From positions 1-64,000 of the forward strand of contig JBBRPH010000014.1 in NCBI GenBank assembly GCA_038228295.1: a stretch of DNA of 64,000 nt, read 5' to 3'. The stretch is from JAICKM01 sp038228295 (GTDB lineage: Bacteria; Chloroflexota; Chloroflexia; QHBQ01; JAICKM01). The notes beneath the pieces are model-generated. The model did not search any database, was not told the origin of the DNA, and saw nothing but the letters and a program-made list of their open reading frames with translations. Shown one piece after another: positions 16,828 to 24,752 of the stretch. Numbering within the stretch: the stretch's first letter is position 1; every line of letters starts with the position of its first letter. The position numbers and the translations under genes were made by a program.

Positions 16828-16967
16828 GAGTAACGATAACACAGAGACACGGAGCGGCGAAAAAGTTAAGTGTTCAATCTGTGGTGAGACCAGATGAATA
16901 GACCCACCTCTAACCATCAATCTCTCGTCAATCTCCGTGGCTCCGTGGCTCCGTGTTATCGTTACTC
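16828..16967. repeat. MITE-like element with 15-bp terminal inverted repeats
   Basis: GAGTAACGATAACAC at 16828-16842 and its exact complement at 16953-16967, each continued inward by CTCCGTG/CACGGAG heptads. About 140 bp in total. It fills the gap between trpG and aroF. Its right end lies inside the trpG reading frame and supplies the last codons and the stop of that gene. No coding potential for a transposase. Confidence 0.75.
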
Positions 16968-17551
16968 GCAGCCCCCGATACATGCTCTAGTTGGGCGAGA
17001 TAGTTCGCCAGCACCTGTTTGCCGCCTGCGGTCAGGATCGACTCTGGATGGAATTGCACGCCTTCGATGGGCAGCGTGCGATGGCGCACGCCCATGATCA
17101 GGCCGTCGGCGGTCCAGGCGGTGATTTCGAGATCGGCCGGCAGCGTGGCGCGGTCAATGACGAGCGAGTGGTAGCGCGTGGCGGGGAACGGGTTGGGCAA
17201 GCCGGCGAACACGCCCTGGCCGTTGTGGTAGATGGGCGACGTTTTGCCGTGGACCGGCGCGGGGGCGCGCACGATGCGCCCGCCAAACAATTGACCGATG
17301 CACTGGTGGCCGAGGCAGACTCCCAGCACCGGGCGCACCCCTGCCAGCGCTTGGATCGCCGCCAGCGAGACCCCCGCCTGATCGGGGTCGCCGGGGCCGG
17401 GCGAGATGATCAGCCCCGCCGGCGGGGCGGCGATCAGATCGGCGGCCTGGATCGCGTCGTTGCGGACTACCTCCACGCTCGCGCCCAGTTCGCCCAGGTA
17501 CTGGTAGAGGTTGTAGGTAAACGAGTCGTAGTTGTCAATCAGCAGGATCAT
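16928..17551 (-). CDS. trpG: Anthranilate synthase component II (glutamine amidotransferase)
   Basis: A 207-residue class I glutamine amidotransferase that supplies ammonia to TrpE. Motifs: ILLIDNYDSFTYNLYQYL at the N-terminus, PGPGDPDQAG, the nucleophile Cys in LGVCLGHQCIGQLFGG, and His/Glu in GVQFHPESILT. It may also serve p-aminobenzoate synthesis (pabA). The start overlaps the trpE stop by 4 bases. The last ~13 residues (SNDNTEPRSHGD) are translated from a repeat element and are not part of the family, which usually ends near residue 190-195. Confidence 0.96.
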   Translation of the reverse strand: MILLIDNYDSFTYNLYQYLGELGASVEVVRNDAIQAADLIAAPPAGLIISPGPGDPDQAGVSLAAIQALAGVRPVLGVCLGHQCIGQLFGGRIVRAPAPVHGKTSPIYHNGQGVFAGLPNPFPATRYHSLVIDRATLPADLEITAWTADGLIMGVRHRTLPIEGVQFHPESILTAGGKQVLANYLAQLEHVSGAASNDNTEPRSHGD

Positions 17552-19110
17552 GCGGCCCCTCCTTCGGCCCGGTCGAGCGCCACGAATAGGGCGTGCGCCT
17601 TATTCGCGCACTCGGCGGCTTCGGCGGCGGGCACGCTGTCGGCCACGATGCCCGCGCCTGCCTGCACCGTCGCCACGCCGTCGCGTAACATGATGGTGCG
17701 GATCGTGATCGCCATATCGAGATTGCCGCTCGCGCTCAGATAGCCGACCGCGCCGCCATACGGCCCCCGCTGGTCGCGCTCCAATGCGGCGATGATCTGC
17801 ATGGCCCGCACTTTGGGCGCACCCGACAACGTGCCGGCCGGGAAGCACGAGCGCAGCGCGTCCACCGGCAGCAGCCCCGGCCGCAAACGGCCCGTCACCC
17901 GCGAGACGATGTGCATGACATGGGAGTAGTGCTCGATCTCGAACAGGCGCGGCACGGCCACGCTGCCGATACTCGCCACACGCCCGATATCGTTGCGCGC
18001 CAGGTCCACCAGCATCAGGTGTTCGGCGCGTTCTTTGGGATCGGCCAGCAACCCCTCGGCCAGCGCCGCGTCCTGGGTCGCCCCCTCGCCGCGCGGGCGG
18101 GTGCCGGCAATGGGGTGGGTAGCCAACACCCCATCGCGCACCTGCACCAGCATCTCCGGCGACGCGCCGATCAGTTGAAAGTCGCCCAATTGCAGATAGA
18201 ACAGATAGGGCGACGGATTGAGCGCCCGCAACGCGCGATAGACGGCAAACGGAGCCGCCGGCGTGGGCCGCGTGAAGCGCTGCGACAGCACCACCTGGAT
18301 CACATCGCCCGCCGCGATATGCTCTTTGGCCTGTAGCACCAGCGCCTCGTACTCGGCGGGAGTGCAATTCGAGTTCTGAATTCTGAGTTCTGAATTCTGA
18401 GTTCTACGCCCTGCACTAGCAACATCGTTGCCGGCTGACCCCTGACCCCTGAGCGCCGACTGCCGCCCCGGCAAAGGGCCGGTGAGCCGGGCACACACGG
18501 CGGCGAGGCGCGCTTGGGCGGTGGTGTAGGCGACCTCCACGTCGGCGGCTAACGAGACAAAGGTGATAACCTGCATCTGCGCGAAAGCATGGTCGAAGGC
18601 CACCACGGTGTCATAGAGACCGAACAAGGCCAGGGGCAGGCCGTGCGGGTCGTGTACCGCCGCCGGCACCGGCTCGAAGGCACCGACCGCTTCATAGCCC
18701 ACATAGCCCACCGCGCCGCCGATAAAGGGCGGCCAGGGCGCATCGGGCGCGACGATCACGCGGCGGCGCGCTACGTGCGCGGCTAACTCTGCCAGGGGAT
18801 CGCCCGCGCCGGGAGCCACGCGCAACTGCGCTGTCGGGTTCACGCCCATGAAGCTCCAGCGCCCCGGATGATCGCCGCCGTGGATGCTTTCCAGCAAGAA
18901 GCCAAATCCGGTATCCGTGTCGCCACCGGTCAGTTTCAGGTAGGCCGAGACCGGCGTATCCAGATCGGCCGGCAGCCAGGTGACGAGTGGCACCAGCGGC
19001 TCACCCGGCGGGGCCGTGTCCAAAATTGCCGCCAAGTGGTGAACGGCGGCGCGGTCGGGCCACACGCGGCCCGGCGGCACCACAAGGGGGGGATCAAGGC
19101 GCGTAGTCAT
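17548..19110 (-). CDS. trpE: Anthranilate synthase component I
   Basis: A 520-residue enzyme converting chorismate (plus ammonia from TrpG) to anthranilate. N-terminal domain with the LLES motif of the tryptophan feedback site (LLESIHGGDHPGRWSF). C-terminal chorismate-binding domain with HPIAGTRPRGEG, ERAEHLMLVDLARNDIGRVA, HYSHVMHIVSRVTG and FPAGTLSGAPKVRAM. Between the domains (about residues 215-250) there is a stretch unlike the family: it is translated from dispersed repeat sequence (RTQNSELRIQNSNC). The frame remains open through it. First gene of the unit, preceded by a Trp T-box. Confidence 0.96.
   Translation of the reverse strand: MTTRLDPPLVVPPGRVWPDRAAVHHLAAILDTAPPGEPLVPLVTWLPADLDTPVSAYLKLTGGDTDTGFGFLLESIHGGDHPGRWSFMGVNPTAQLRVAPGAGDPLAELAAHVARRRVIVAPDAPWPPFIGGAVGYVGYEAVGAFEPVPAAVHDPHGLPLALFGLYDTVVAFDHAFAQMQVITFVSLAADVEVAYTTAQARLAAVCARLTGPLPGRQSALRGQGSAGNDVASAGRRTQNSELRIQNSNCTPAEYEALVLQAKEHIAAGDVIQVVLSQRFTRPTPAAPFAVYRALRALNPSPYLFYLQLGDFQLIGASPEMLVQVRDGVLATHPIAGTRPRGEGATQDAALAEGLLADPKERAEHLMLVDLARNDIGRVASIGSVAVPRLFEIEHYSHVMHIVSRVTGRLRPGLLPVDALRSCFPAGTLSGAPKVRAMQIIAALERDQRGPYGGAVGYLSASGNLDMAITIRTIMLRDGVATVQAGAGIVADSVPAAEAAECANKAHALFVALDRAEGGAA
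18371..18405. repeat. GAGTTCTGAATT repeat phrase inside trpE
   Basis: Alternating GAGTTCTGAATTCT units, 35 bases in all, inside the trpE coding sequence. A close relative of the same phrase is intergenic at 20668-20700. A second phrase of CTGACCCCTGACCCCTGAG type follows at 18435-18453. Both are read in frame as part of TrpE. Confidence 0.85.
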
Positions 19111-19138
19111 CGGGTGATCCTCTCTTTTCGCGAATCAA

Positions 19139-19466
19139 AAAACCCTCATCCCGGCGCAAATGCGCCAAAGGGACGAGGGCCAAAGCCGGCTCGTGGTGCC
19201 ACCCCTATGCTGCCGCCGCATCCGACGACGCAGGCGACACTCAGCGCGTACAAGCCGGCCGTCAAGGACAGGCGATACGCGGCTCCTGGTAACGGATGAG
19301 CGGGCCGGCACCGTCTACTAAGCCCAACGGGGCTGTTCGGGGTGCAACTCCCAGCGCCATTCGCTGTCGGCATCGCCTCCGGCTTCCCACCGTTGCCGGA
19401 TCTCTGGGGGCGTGGTTCGACAGGTACTCGTGCTGTTCACAGTTGTTGCTGCTATTCGCTTAGGTT
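19139..19466 (-). promoter_or_regulatory. T-box riboswitch upstream of trpE (tRNA-Trp sensing)
   Basis: On the minus strand the leader carries an AGUA motif (CGAGTACC, 19423-19430), a stem I region with UGG triplets in GAATGGCGCTGG (19351-19362) as candidate Trp specifier codons, and the T-box sequence GGGGTGGCACCACGAGCC (19187-19204). It is followed by a terminator: CCCTCGTCCC paired with GGGATGAGGG and a run of six U (19137-19178). trpE starts about 28 bases further on. This class binds uncharged tRNA and switches between terminator and antiterminator. The specifier is inferred from position and from the downstream gene, and two UGG triplets are possible. Confidence 0.92.
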
Positions 19467-19467
19467 C

Positions 19468-19496
19468 ACTATAGCAACTTTGCCGCGCCGTGTCAA
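19468..19496 (-). promoter_or_regulatory. Sigma-70-type promoter of the T-box/trpE transcript
   Basis: TTGACA (complement of 19491-19496), 17 bases, TATAGT (complement of 19468-19473): a near-consensus promoter directly before the T-box leader. The transcript should begin near 19461. Confidence 0.85.
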
Positions 19497-19497
19497 G

Positions 19498-19527
19498 TTG
19501 CCGGGCCGCCGGGCGGCATGGTATAAT
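19498..19527 (+). promoter_or_regulatory. Candidate promoter of the ferredoxin-NADP reductase gene
   Basis: TTGCCG (19498-19503), 18 bases, TATAAT (19522-19527). It is divergent from, and partly adjacent to, the trpE promoter, so the two genes share about 30 bases of control region. Confidence 0.6.
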
Positions 19528-19610
19528 GAGCGGATTTGTAGGCCGTAGGCAGCGCGTTAAATTTGCAATACTTGATATATTTTACGTTTCATGCACAGGA
19601 GCCTTTCCCC

Positions 19611-20648
19611 ATGACCATGACCAACAACGACGTTGGAGTGACTACGAGCGACGCAGAAGATATCTACGACATCACGATCATCGGCGCGGGGCCGACCGGC
19701 CTGTTCGGCGCGTTCTATGCCGGGATGCGCGAACTCAAGACCAAGCTGATTGACGCGCTGCCGGAACCGGGCGGCCAACTGATCGCGCTCTATCCCGAAA
19801 AATACATCTTCGACGCGCCGGGCTTCCCCGAAATCTACGCCCGCGACCTGGTGGTGCAACTGGTCGAACAGGCGCAGCGCTGGCACCCGACGATGGTGTT
19901 GGGCGAGCGCGTGCTGGACCTCAAGCACCGACCCGACGGCGTGATCAGCCTGCGGACCGATAAGGCAACCCACCTGACGCGCACCGTCGTGATTGCGGCG
20001 GGTGTGGGCGCGTTCGAGCCGACCCGCCTCAAAGCGCCCGGTGTGGACGCGCTGGAAGGCGTGGGCGTGCATTACTTCGTCAAGCAGAAAGCCGTCTTCA
20101 AGGACAAGAACCTGCTGATCGTCGGCGGCGGCGACTCGGCGGTAGACTGGGCGCTCAACCTGCAAGACACGGCGCGCCATATCACCCTGATCCACCGCCG
20201 GCCGGAGTTTCGCGCGCACGAGAGCAGCGTCAACCAGATGCTGGCCTCACCCGCCGACAAGTTGGAAGTGCTGACCCCGTGGGAAGTGCGCCAGGTGACA
20301 GGCACGAACGGGGTGGAGCAGGTCACGATCTACCACAATGGCACCGGGGAAGAACGCACGCTGCCGGTGGACGCGGTGCTGCTCAACCTCGGCTTCAAGG
20401 CCGACATCGGGCCGATCAAAGAGTGGGGGCTGGAACTCGACAAGCGCACGATCAAGATCAACGGCCGCACCGAAACCAACCTGCCCGGCGTGTTCGCGGC
20501 GGGTGACATCGCCGCCGAAGAGGTCAAGATGAACCTGATCGCCACCTGCTACGGCCAAGCCGCGCTGGCCGTTAACGTCGCCAAGAATTATATTGACCCT
20601 AAATCCAGCATCTTCCCCGGCCACAGCAGCGAGAAAATGTCGCACTGA
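19611..20648 (+). CDS. Ferredoxin--NADP(+) reductase, thioredoxin-reductase-like type
   Basis: A 345-residue FAD/NADPH flavoprotein. The N-terminal FAD loop IIGAGPTGLFGAFYAG and GGQLIALYPEK, the NADP loop LLIVGGGDSAVDWALNLQ with HRRPEFRAHE, and the C-terminal FAD motif GVFAAGDIA are thioredoxin-reductase-like. The redox CxxC is absent, which is the mark of the type 2 ferredoxin (flavodoxin)-NADP reductases found in Firmicutes, green sulfur bacteria and Chloroflexota. I chose the ATG at 19611 because AGGAG lies nine bases before it. The longer open frame upstream reads non-homologous residues. Monocistronic, with its own promoter at 19498-19527. Confidence 0.92.
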   Translation: MTMTNNDVGVTTSDAEDIYDITIIGAGPTGLFGAFYAGMRELKTKLIDALPEPGGQLIALYPEKYIFDAPGFPEIYARDLVVQLVEQAQRWHPTMVLGERVLDLKHRPDGVISLRTDKATHLTRTVVIAAGVGAFEPTRLKAPGVDALEGVGVHYFVKQKAVFKDKNLLIVGGGDSAVDWALNLQDTARHITLIHRRPEFRAHESSVNQMLASPADKLEVLTPWEVRQVTGTNGVEQVTIYHNGTGEERTLPVDAVLLNLGFKADIGPIKEWGLELDKRTIKINGRTETNLPGVFAAGDIAAEEVKMNLIATCYGQAALAVNVAKNYIDPKSSIFPGHSSEKMSH

Positions 20649-20650
20649 CC

Positions 20651-20769
20651 GGAATGCGGAATTGACGGAGTTCTGAGTTCTGAATTTTGAATTCTGAGTT
20701 GACGGGAGTTTGGCGACGTTGATGATCTCTTCCGGCTCCGTCATAGTCGGCATTCCACATTCCGCATTC
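20651..20769. repeat. Repeat-rich intergenic element with 11-bp inverted ends
   Basis: GAATGCGGAAT at 20652-20662 and its complement at 20759-20769 bracket a 119-base stretch. It holds the GAGTTCTGA/AATTCTGAG phrase (20668-20700) also found inside trpE. It looks like a short non-coding mobile-type or slippage-derived element. Confidence 0.6.
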
Positions 20770-20783
20770 GTTATGGGACGACG

Positions 20784-20891
20784 ATGAGTAAAACACGTTG
20801 GCGGTGGATCATAGGCATTCTAATCAGTTTCTGCCTATACATGGCGATCTTGCTGTTACTACTCATGTTGCTGAGTCACGATACGTTTTAG
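20784..20891 (+). CDS. Small single-pass membrane protein
   Basis: A 35-codon frame: MSKTRWRW followed by about 23 hydrophobic residues and a short SHDTF tail, so one membrane helix with a positive N-terminus (inside). It ends 10 bases before the next gene and is probably co-transcribed with it. The ribosome-binding site is weak (GGGACGACG). No homologue is recognised. Coding is inferred from the clean membrane-protein composition and the position. Confidence 0.5.
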   Translation: MSKTRWRWIIGILISFCLYMAILLLLLMLLSHDTF

Positions 20892-20901
20892 CTGACATCC
20901 T

Positions 20902-21858
20902 ATGCGTCTTAGTCGCCGCGAACTAATCCTGGCCGGGGTGGGCCTATTGGCCGCGCTGGCGGTGCTGGCGCTGGTGCTGCCGCCGGCCGGGCCGCCGCAA
21001 ACGGGGCCGGGACCGGCGGCCGGCCCGCCGCCGACCGCGACCCCCCACCCAACTGTACCGCTGCCGCTGGGTTATGGTGTAACGGCCGGGCCGGGCGTGC
21101 AGGCGGCAGACCTCGATCTGTTGGGGCCGGTCTGGTATAGCGACGGCGGGGCCGACGGACCGGATTTGATCGGGCATGAGCGTATCCGCGTACTGCACCC
21201 TAGCGACGGCCGCAGCGCGTCTGACGTGCGCATCCTGGTGCGGGCGCACCCCGGCCGTTGGTGGATACTGGGCAGCGAGCCGAACCGCCCCGGCCCCGAC
21301 AGCCAGACCCCGGCGGCTTACGCCCACTACTACGCCGACACCGCCGCGCTAATCCACGGCGTAGACCCTAGCGCCGGGGTGTTACCCGCCGGCCTGGCGG
21401 CCGCCGACACCACCTGGGCCACCGCCTTCCGCACCGCCTACACAAGCCGGTCCGGCACGCCCTTAGAACCGGCGGCCTGGAACATCCACGATGTGCTGGC
21501 CGCCGAGCCGGACCCTTACGACTTCTCCACTTGGCGCAGACGCATCACAGCCTTCCGGGCCTGGATGGAGGCCAATGGCGACGGCAAGCGTCCCTTGCTG
21601 CTCAGTGAAATGGGCGCATTGGCGGGGGCGGGTTGTTGCCGGCAGTCGGTAGACAACGCGGACCAAGAGCAGACGTTTATGCAGCTTGCGTTAGATTGGC
21701 TGGATCAGGGCAACGGGGTCCAAGCCTGGGCCTGGACTCCGTTTGATGCGCGGGGCAGCGACTGGAACGGCGGCCTGTTACGCCCCGTCGTCGCCGGCAC
21801 CCTCTCGCCGTTTGGTATACTCTATCGAGACCACGCCGGCGCCTTTCGGCAGCGCTAA
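20902..21858 (+). CDS. Exported glycoside-hydrolase-like TIM-barrel protein
   Basis: A 318-residue protein with an N-terminal membrane anchor (about residues 8-27, after MRLSRREL) and a Pro/Thr-rich linker to about residue 55. The domain has segments typical of clan GH-A glycosidases: WWILGSEPNRPGPDSQTP (candidate acid/base Glu), AAWNIHDVLA, RPLLLSEMGALAGAG (candidate nucleophile Glu) and AWAWTPFDARG. These suggest a carbohydrate-active enzyme outside the membrane. Family and substrate are not identifiable by eye. It follows the small membrane protein gene by 10 bases. Confidence 0.65.
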   Translation: MRLSRRELILAGVGLLAALAVLALVLPPAGPPQTGPGPAAGPPPTATPHPTVPLPLGYGVTAGPGVQAADLDLLGPVWYSDGGADGPDLIGHERIRVLHPSDGRSASDVRILVRAHPGRWWILGSEPNRPGPDSQTPAAYAHYYADTAALIHGVDPSAGVLPAGLAAADTTWATAFRTAYTSRSGTPLEPAAWNIHDVLAAEPDPYDFSTWRRRITAFRAWMEANGDGKRPLLLSEMGALAGAGCCRQSVDNADQEQTFMQLALDWLDQGNGVQAWAWTPFDARGSDWNGGLLRPVVAGTLSPFGILYRDHAGAFRQR

Positions 21859-21916
21859 GGCCGGCCCATCGGCGGCACGGCCTGCGCAGGTAGGCGGTGT
21901 TCCGCGTGCCGCGCCT

Positions 21917-22912
21917 TTATTTGCTGGGCACGCCGGGCGGCACGAGCGGTTCCGGGGTGTCGGCCAACTCACTGACGGCGGGCGTAGTGCTCCACGAGCC
22001 TTCGCTGTAGCACTCCAGGATCCACTCGCAGGCTTGAGCCGGCGAGTCGGTCACGCGCAACATATCGAGATCGGCGGCGACGACTTTGCCACTGGGCAGC
22101 ATGGTGGTGCGGATCCAGTTGAGCAAGCCGCCCCAGTAGGCGCTGTTGAACAGGATGATCGGAAAGTTGCGGACTTTGCCGGTCTGGATCAACGTCAACG
22201 CCTCGAACAGTTCGTCCATCGTGCCGTAGCCGCCGGGGAAAATGACGAATCCCTCAGCATACTTCATGAACATCGTTTTGCGGACGAAGAAATAGCGGAA
22301 GTTGATCGAAATTTGCACATAGCGATTCGAGCCTTGCTCATGCGGCAGTTCGATGTTGCAGCCGACGCTTTCGCTCGGCCCCTGGGCGGCGCCCTTATTC
22401 GCCGCCTCCATGATGCCCGGCCCGCCGCCGGTGATCACGGCCAAGCCCGCTTCCGACAGCATCCGGCCCAACTCGACGGCGGCTAGATAGTCCGGGTCGT
22501 CGCTCTTTGTTCGCGCCGAGCCGAACAGGCAGACGGCGGGACCGATATGGGCCAGTGTATCAATGCCGTGGACAAACTCGCCCATGATGCGGAACACGCG
22601 CCAGGGGTCGGTGTGGGTGAAATCGAGCGCTTCCGGCTTATTCAGTTCCGGGCGGGCCAGCAGGCTTTCGTCTTCCGTGGTGCGGCCCAGGCGGATATTC
22701 GCGTTCAGGCTGGGATTGGCCCGGCCGTTCGCCATGGGCAACGGCGTGCCGGGCGGCACCCCAATCGGGCCGGGCGTGCCGATCCCGCTACGGGTGTCGG
22801 CCATATGTTGTTCGAGGCGCCGGCGATCATCCTGGACTTTGATACGGCCCTCTTGTTCGGCGGCGCTCTCGCCGTCGGCAACGGTAGCGGGCGTGGTAAA
22901 ATTATCTGGCAT
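21917..22912 (-). CDS. LOG family (TIGR00730-like) nucleotide-binding protein
   Basis: About 331 residues from the ATG at 22912, which has AAGGA five bases upstream; a longer frame reads through repeat-like sequence. The core has a Rossmann-type fold with VCLFGSARTK, VITGGGPGIMEAANKGA and the signature PGGYGTMDELFEALTLIQTGK. This family includes cytokinin-riboside-monophosphate phosphoribohydrolases (LOG) that release the base from nucleoside monophosphates. The first ~95 residues are charged and low in complexity and are not part of the fold. The substrate in this organism is unknown. Confidence 0.9.
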   Translation of the reverse strand: MPDNFTTPATVADGESAAEQEGRIKVQDDRRRLEQHMADTRSGIGTPGPIGVPPGTPLPMANGRANPSLNANIRLGRTTEDESLLARPELNKPEALDFTHTDPWRVFRIMGEFVHGIDTLAHIGPAVCLFGSARTKSDDPDYLAAVELGRMLSEAGLAVITGGGPGIMEAANKGAAQGPSESVGCNIELPHEQGSNRYVQISINFRYFFVRKTMFMKYAEGFVIFPGGYGTMDELFEALTLIQTGKVRNFPIILFNSAYWGGLLNWIRTTMLPSGKVVAADLDMLRVTDSPAQACEWILECYSEGSWSTTPAVSELADTPEPLVPPGVPSK

Positions 22913-23077
22913 AGGGTTCCTTGTCATACGCTTGCGTAAGGCGTAATGCGTAATACGGCCGGCATCATCCGTATGTTTGGTTGGATTCACGCTGCGGCGT
23001 GAGACGAATAGGTAGTATACTCTACATAGCAGAAACGTGCCAAAGCAGGCGGCAGGATTGGCAGAAGGAGAGCAACC

Positions 23078-24034
23078 GTGAATCGCACCGACCGGCTCCT
23101 GGCGATGGTGCTGGAATTGCAGGCGCACGGCCGGCGGCGGGCCGAGGATTTGGCCGCCACTTTCGAGATCAGCAAGCGCACCGTCTACCGCGACATCGAG
23201 GCGCTGTGCGAAGCGGGCGTGCCGGTGGTGGCTGTGCCGGGCCAGGGCTACTGGTTGGTGCCGGGCTACTTCCTGCCGCCACTCAGCTTCAGCCCCGACG
23301 AGGCCACGCTGCTCCTGCTAGGCAGCGCCGTCATGGGCCAGAGCTTTGATGCCCCGCTGCGTGCCGTGGCCGACTCGGCGGCGCACAAAATCACCACTGT
23401 GCTGCCGCCGCACGTGCGCGAGGAGGTGCGCTATTTGCAGTCTAGTATCGCCTTCATTCCCGCGAACAGCCCCGGCGGGCCGGAGACGGCGGCGCACCTG
23501 GGCCGGTTGCGGCGCGCCGTAGTGGAGCGGCGGCAGGTGGAGTTCGACTATCACGCCCGCCAGGGAGACACGGCCTTGCGCCGGCAGGCCGATCCCTATG
23601 GCCTGGTCCATGTGGACGGCAACTGGTATGTCACCGCCTACTGCCACACCCGCCGGGCGGTGCGCAACTTCCGCCTCGACCGCATGGCCGACCTGACGGT
23701 GCTGGCCGAAACGTTCAGCCGCCCGGCCGATTTTCAGCTTGCTACGGGCCGGACGCTGGGTGACCGGGCGCTAGTGGTGCGCGTGCTGTTCACCCCCGCT
23801 GTGGCCCGCTGGGTGCGCGAAGCGCGGCAGTTCTTCACCGTGGACGAAACCGACACTCCGGCGGGCTTGCTGGTGACCCTACAGGTGCGCGAGGAGGGCG
23901 ACGTGGTCGCCTGGTTGCTCGGTTGGGGCACGCAGGTCCGCGTGATCGAACCCGCCACGCTGCGCGAACGGCTGGCGCAAGAAGCCGAGCAGATGGCGCA
24001 AATCCATCGCAAGCCCACTTCGCTACTGACATAG
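23078..24034 (+). CDS. WYL-domain transcriptional regulator
   Basis: A 318-residue regulator with a DeoR-type winged helix-turn-helix at the N-terminus (RLLAMVLELQAHGRRRAEDL, FEISKRTVYRDIEALCEAG). The WYL domain spans about residues 130-220 (QVEFDYHARQGDTALRRQADPYGLVHVDGNWYVTAYC, where WY is the name motif), followed by a WCX C-terminal part. WYL proteins often sense nucleotides or single-stranded nucleic acid. GTG start at 23078 with GGAG upstream. It is divergent from the LOG gene with 165 bases between them, so autoregulation or control of its neighbour is possible. Its targets are unknown. Confidence 0.9.
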   Translation: MNRTDRLLAMVLELQAHGRRRAEDLAATFEISKRTVYRDIEALCEAGVPVVAVPGQGYWLVPGYFLPPLSFSPDEATLLLLGSAVMGQSFDAPLRAVADSAAHKITTVLPPHVREEVRYLQSSIAFIPANSPGGPETAAHLGRLRRAVVERRQVEFDYHARQGDTALRRQADPYGLVHVDGNWYVTAYCHTRRAVRNFRLDRMADLTVLAETFSRPADFQLATGRTLGDRALVVRVLFTPAVARWVREARQFFTVDETDTPAGLLVTLQVREEGDVVAWLLGWGTQVRVIEPATLRERLAQEAEQMAQIHRKPTSLLT

Positions 24035-24133
24035 GGCTGTCACAGGCAGGGGTTATAGTAGAGGGGAACCGTAGGGAACAGACCCAGTACTGAGCGTGGG
24101 TCGCAGCCTCTACAAACCGAAGGAGCCACCCCC

Positions 24134-24565
24134 ATGTTCAATTACAGCCACAGCATCGAGACCGCCGCCGAAGCCGCCGCCCTCTGGCCGCTGTACAGCG
24201 AAGTCAGCCGTTGGCCGCTGTGGGACCACGAAGTAGAACAGGTGATCTTGAACGGCCCATTTGTCGCGGGCACCACCGGCACCATGCAGATCACCGGCCA
24301 GCCACTACTGCCGACCCTCTTGACCGAGGTCACGGTCAACCACAGCTTCAGCGACGAGGTCGCCTTGGCGGATGCCAGTATCGTCGTGACCTTCACGCAC
24401 CTGCTGACCCCGCTCGCAACCGGCGGCACCCGCATCACGCACGCCTTCACGATTAGCGGCCCGGCGGCAGACACGATGGGCCCAGAACTCGGCCCCACTA
24501 TCGCGGCGGACATCCCGTCGGCCATGCAAAATCTGGCCCGTCATGCCGAAGGCGTGCGCGGCTAG
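24134..24565 (+). CDS. SRPBCC family protein (polyketide-cyclase/dehydrase-like)
   Basis: A 143-residue single-domain START/Bet v 1-like protein: FNYSHSIETAAEAAALWPLYSEVSRWPLWDHEV is the typical opening of this fold, with the hydrophobic-cavity strands and a long C-terminal helix (TIAADIPSAMQNLARHAEG). Such proteins bind small hydrophobic ligands. Many act as cyclases, aromatases or lipid-binding proteins, so no specific reaction can be named. ATG with GAAGGAG about ten bases upstream. Confidence 0.8.
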   Translation: MFNYSHSIETAAEAAALWPLYSEVSRWPLWDHEVEQVILNGPFVAGTTGTMQITGQPLLPTLLTEVTVNHSFSDEVALADASIVVTFTHLLTPLATGGTRITHAFTISGPAADTMGPELGPTIAADIPSAMQNLARHAEGVRG

Positions 24566-24752
24566 ATCTACATTAGCTGCCCCACCGCCTATTCTGTGAG
24601 CTTGTGTGAACTTTACCAACATGAGGCGTATAATCCTCGGCATTAGTTGGCGTATTAGCCAATTATGACCTAGCCGATCCACAGTGGGTTGTGGTATGCT
24701 AGAGTATTCGAGGCTTTATGGGGGCGCAGCTACCAATTCGGGATCACCACCC

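Noticed and set aside
16783..16983. N-terminal extension of DAHP synthase
   Set aside because: The extra codons come from repeat sequence, and a good ribosome-binding site precedes the ATG at 16782, where homology begins.
16991..17743. Long plus-strand frames over trpG/trpE
   Set aside because: Antisense shadows of strongly conserved genes with no motifs of their own.
22913..23128. N-terminal extension of the LOG protein
   Set aside because: It would overlap the WYL regulator and read GCGTAATGCG repeats. The ATG at 22912 has a ribosome-binding site.
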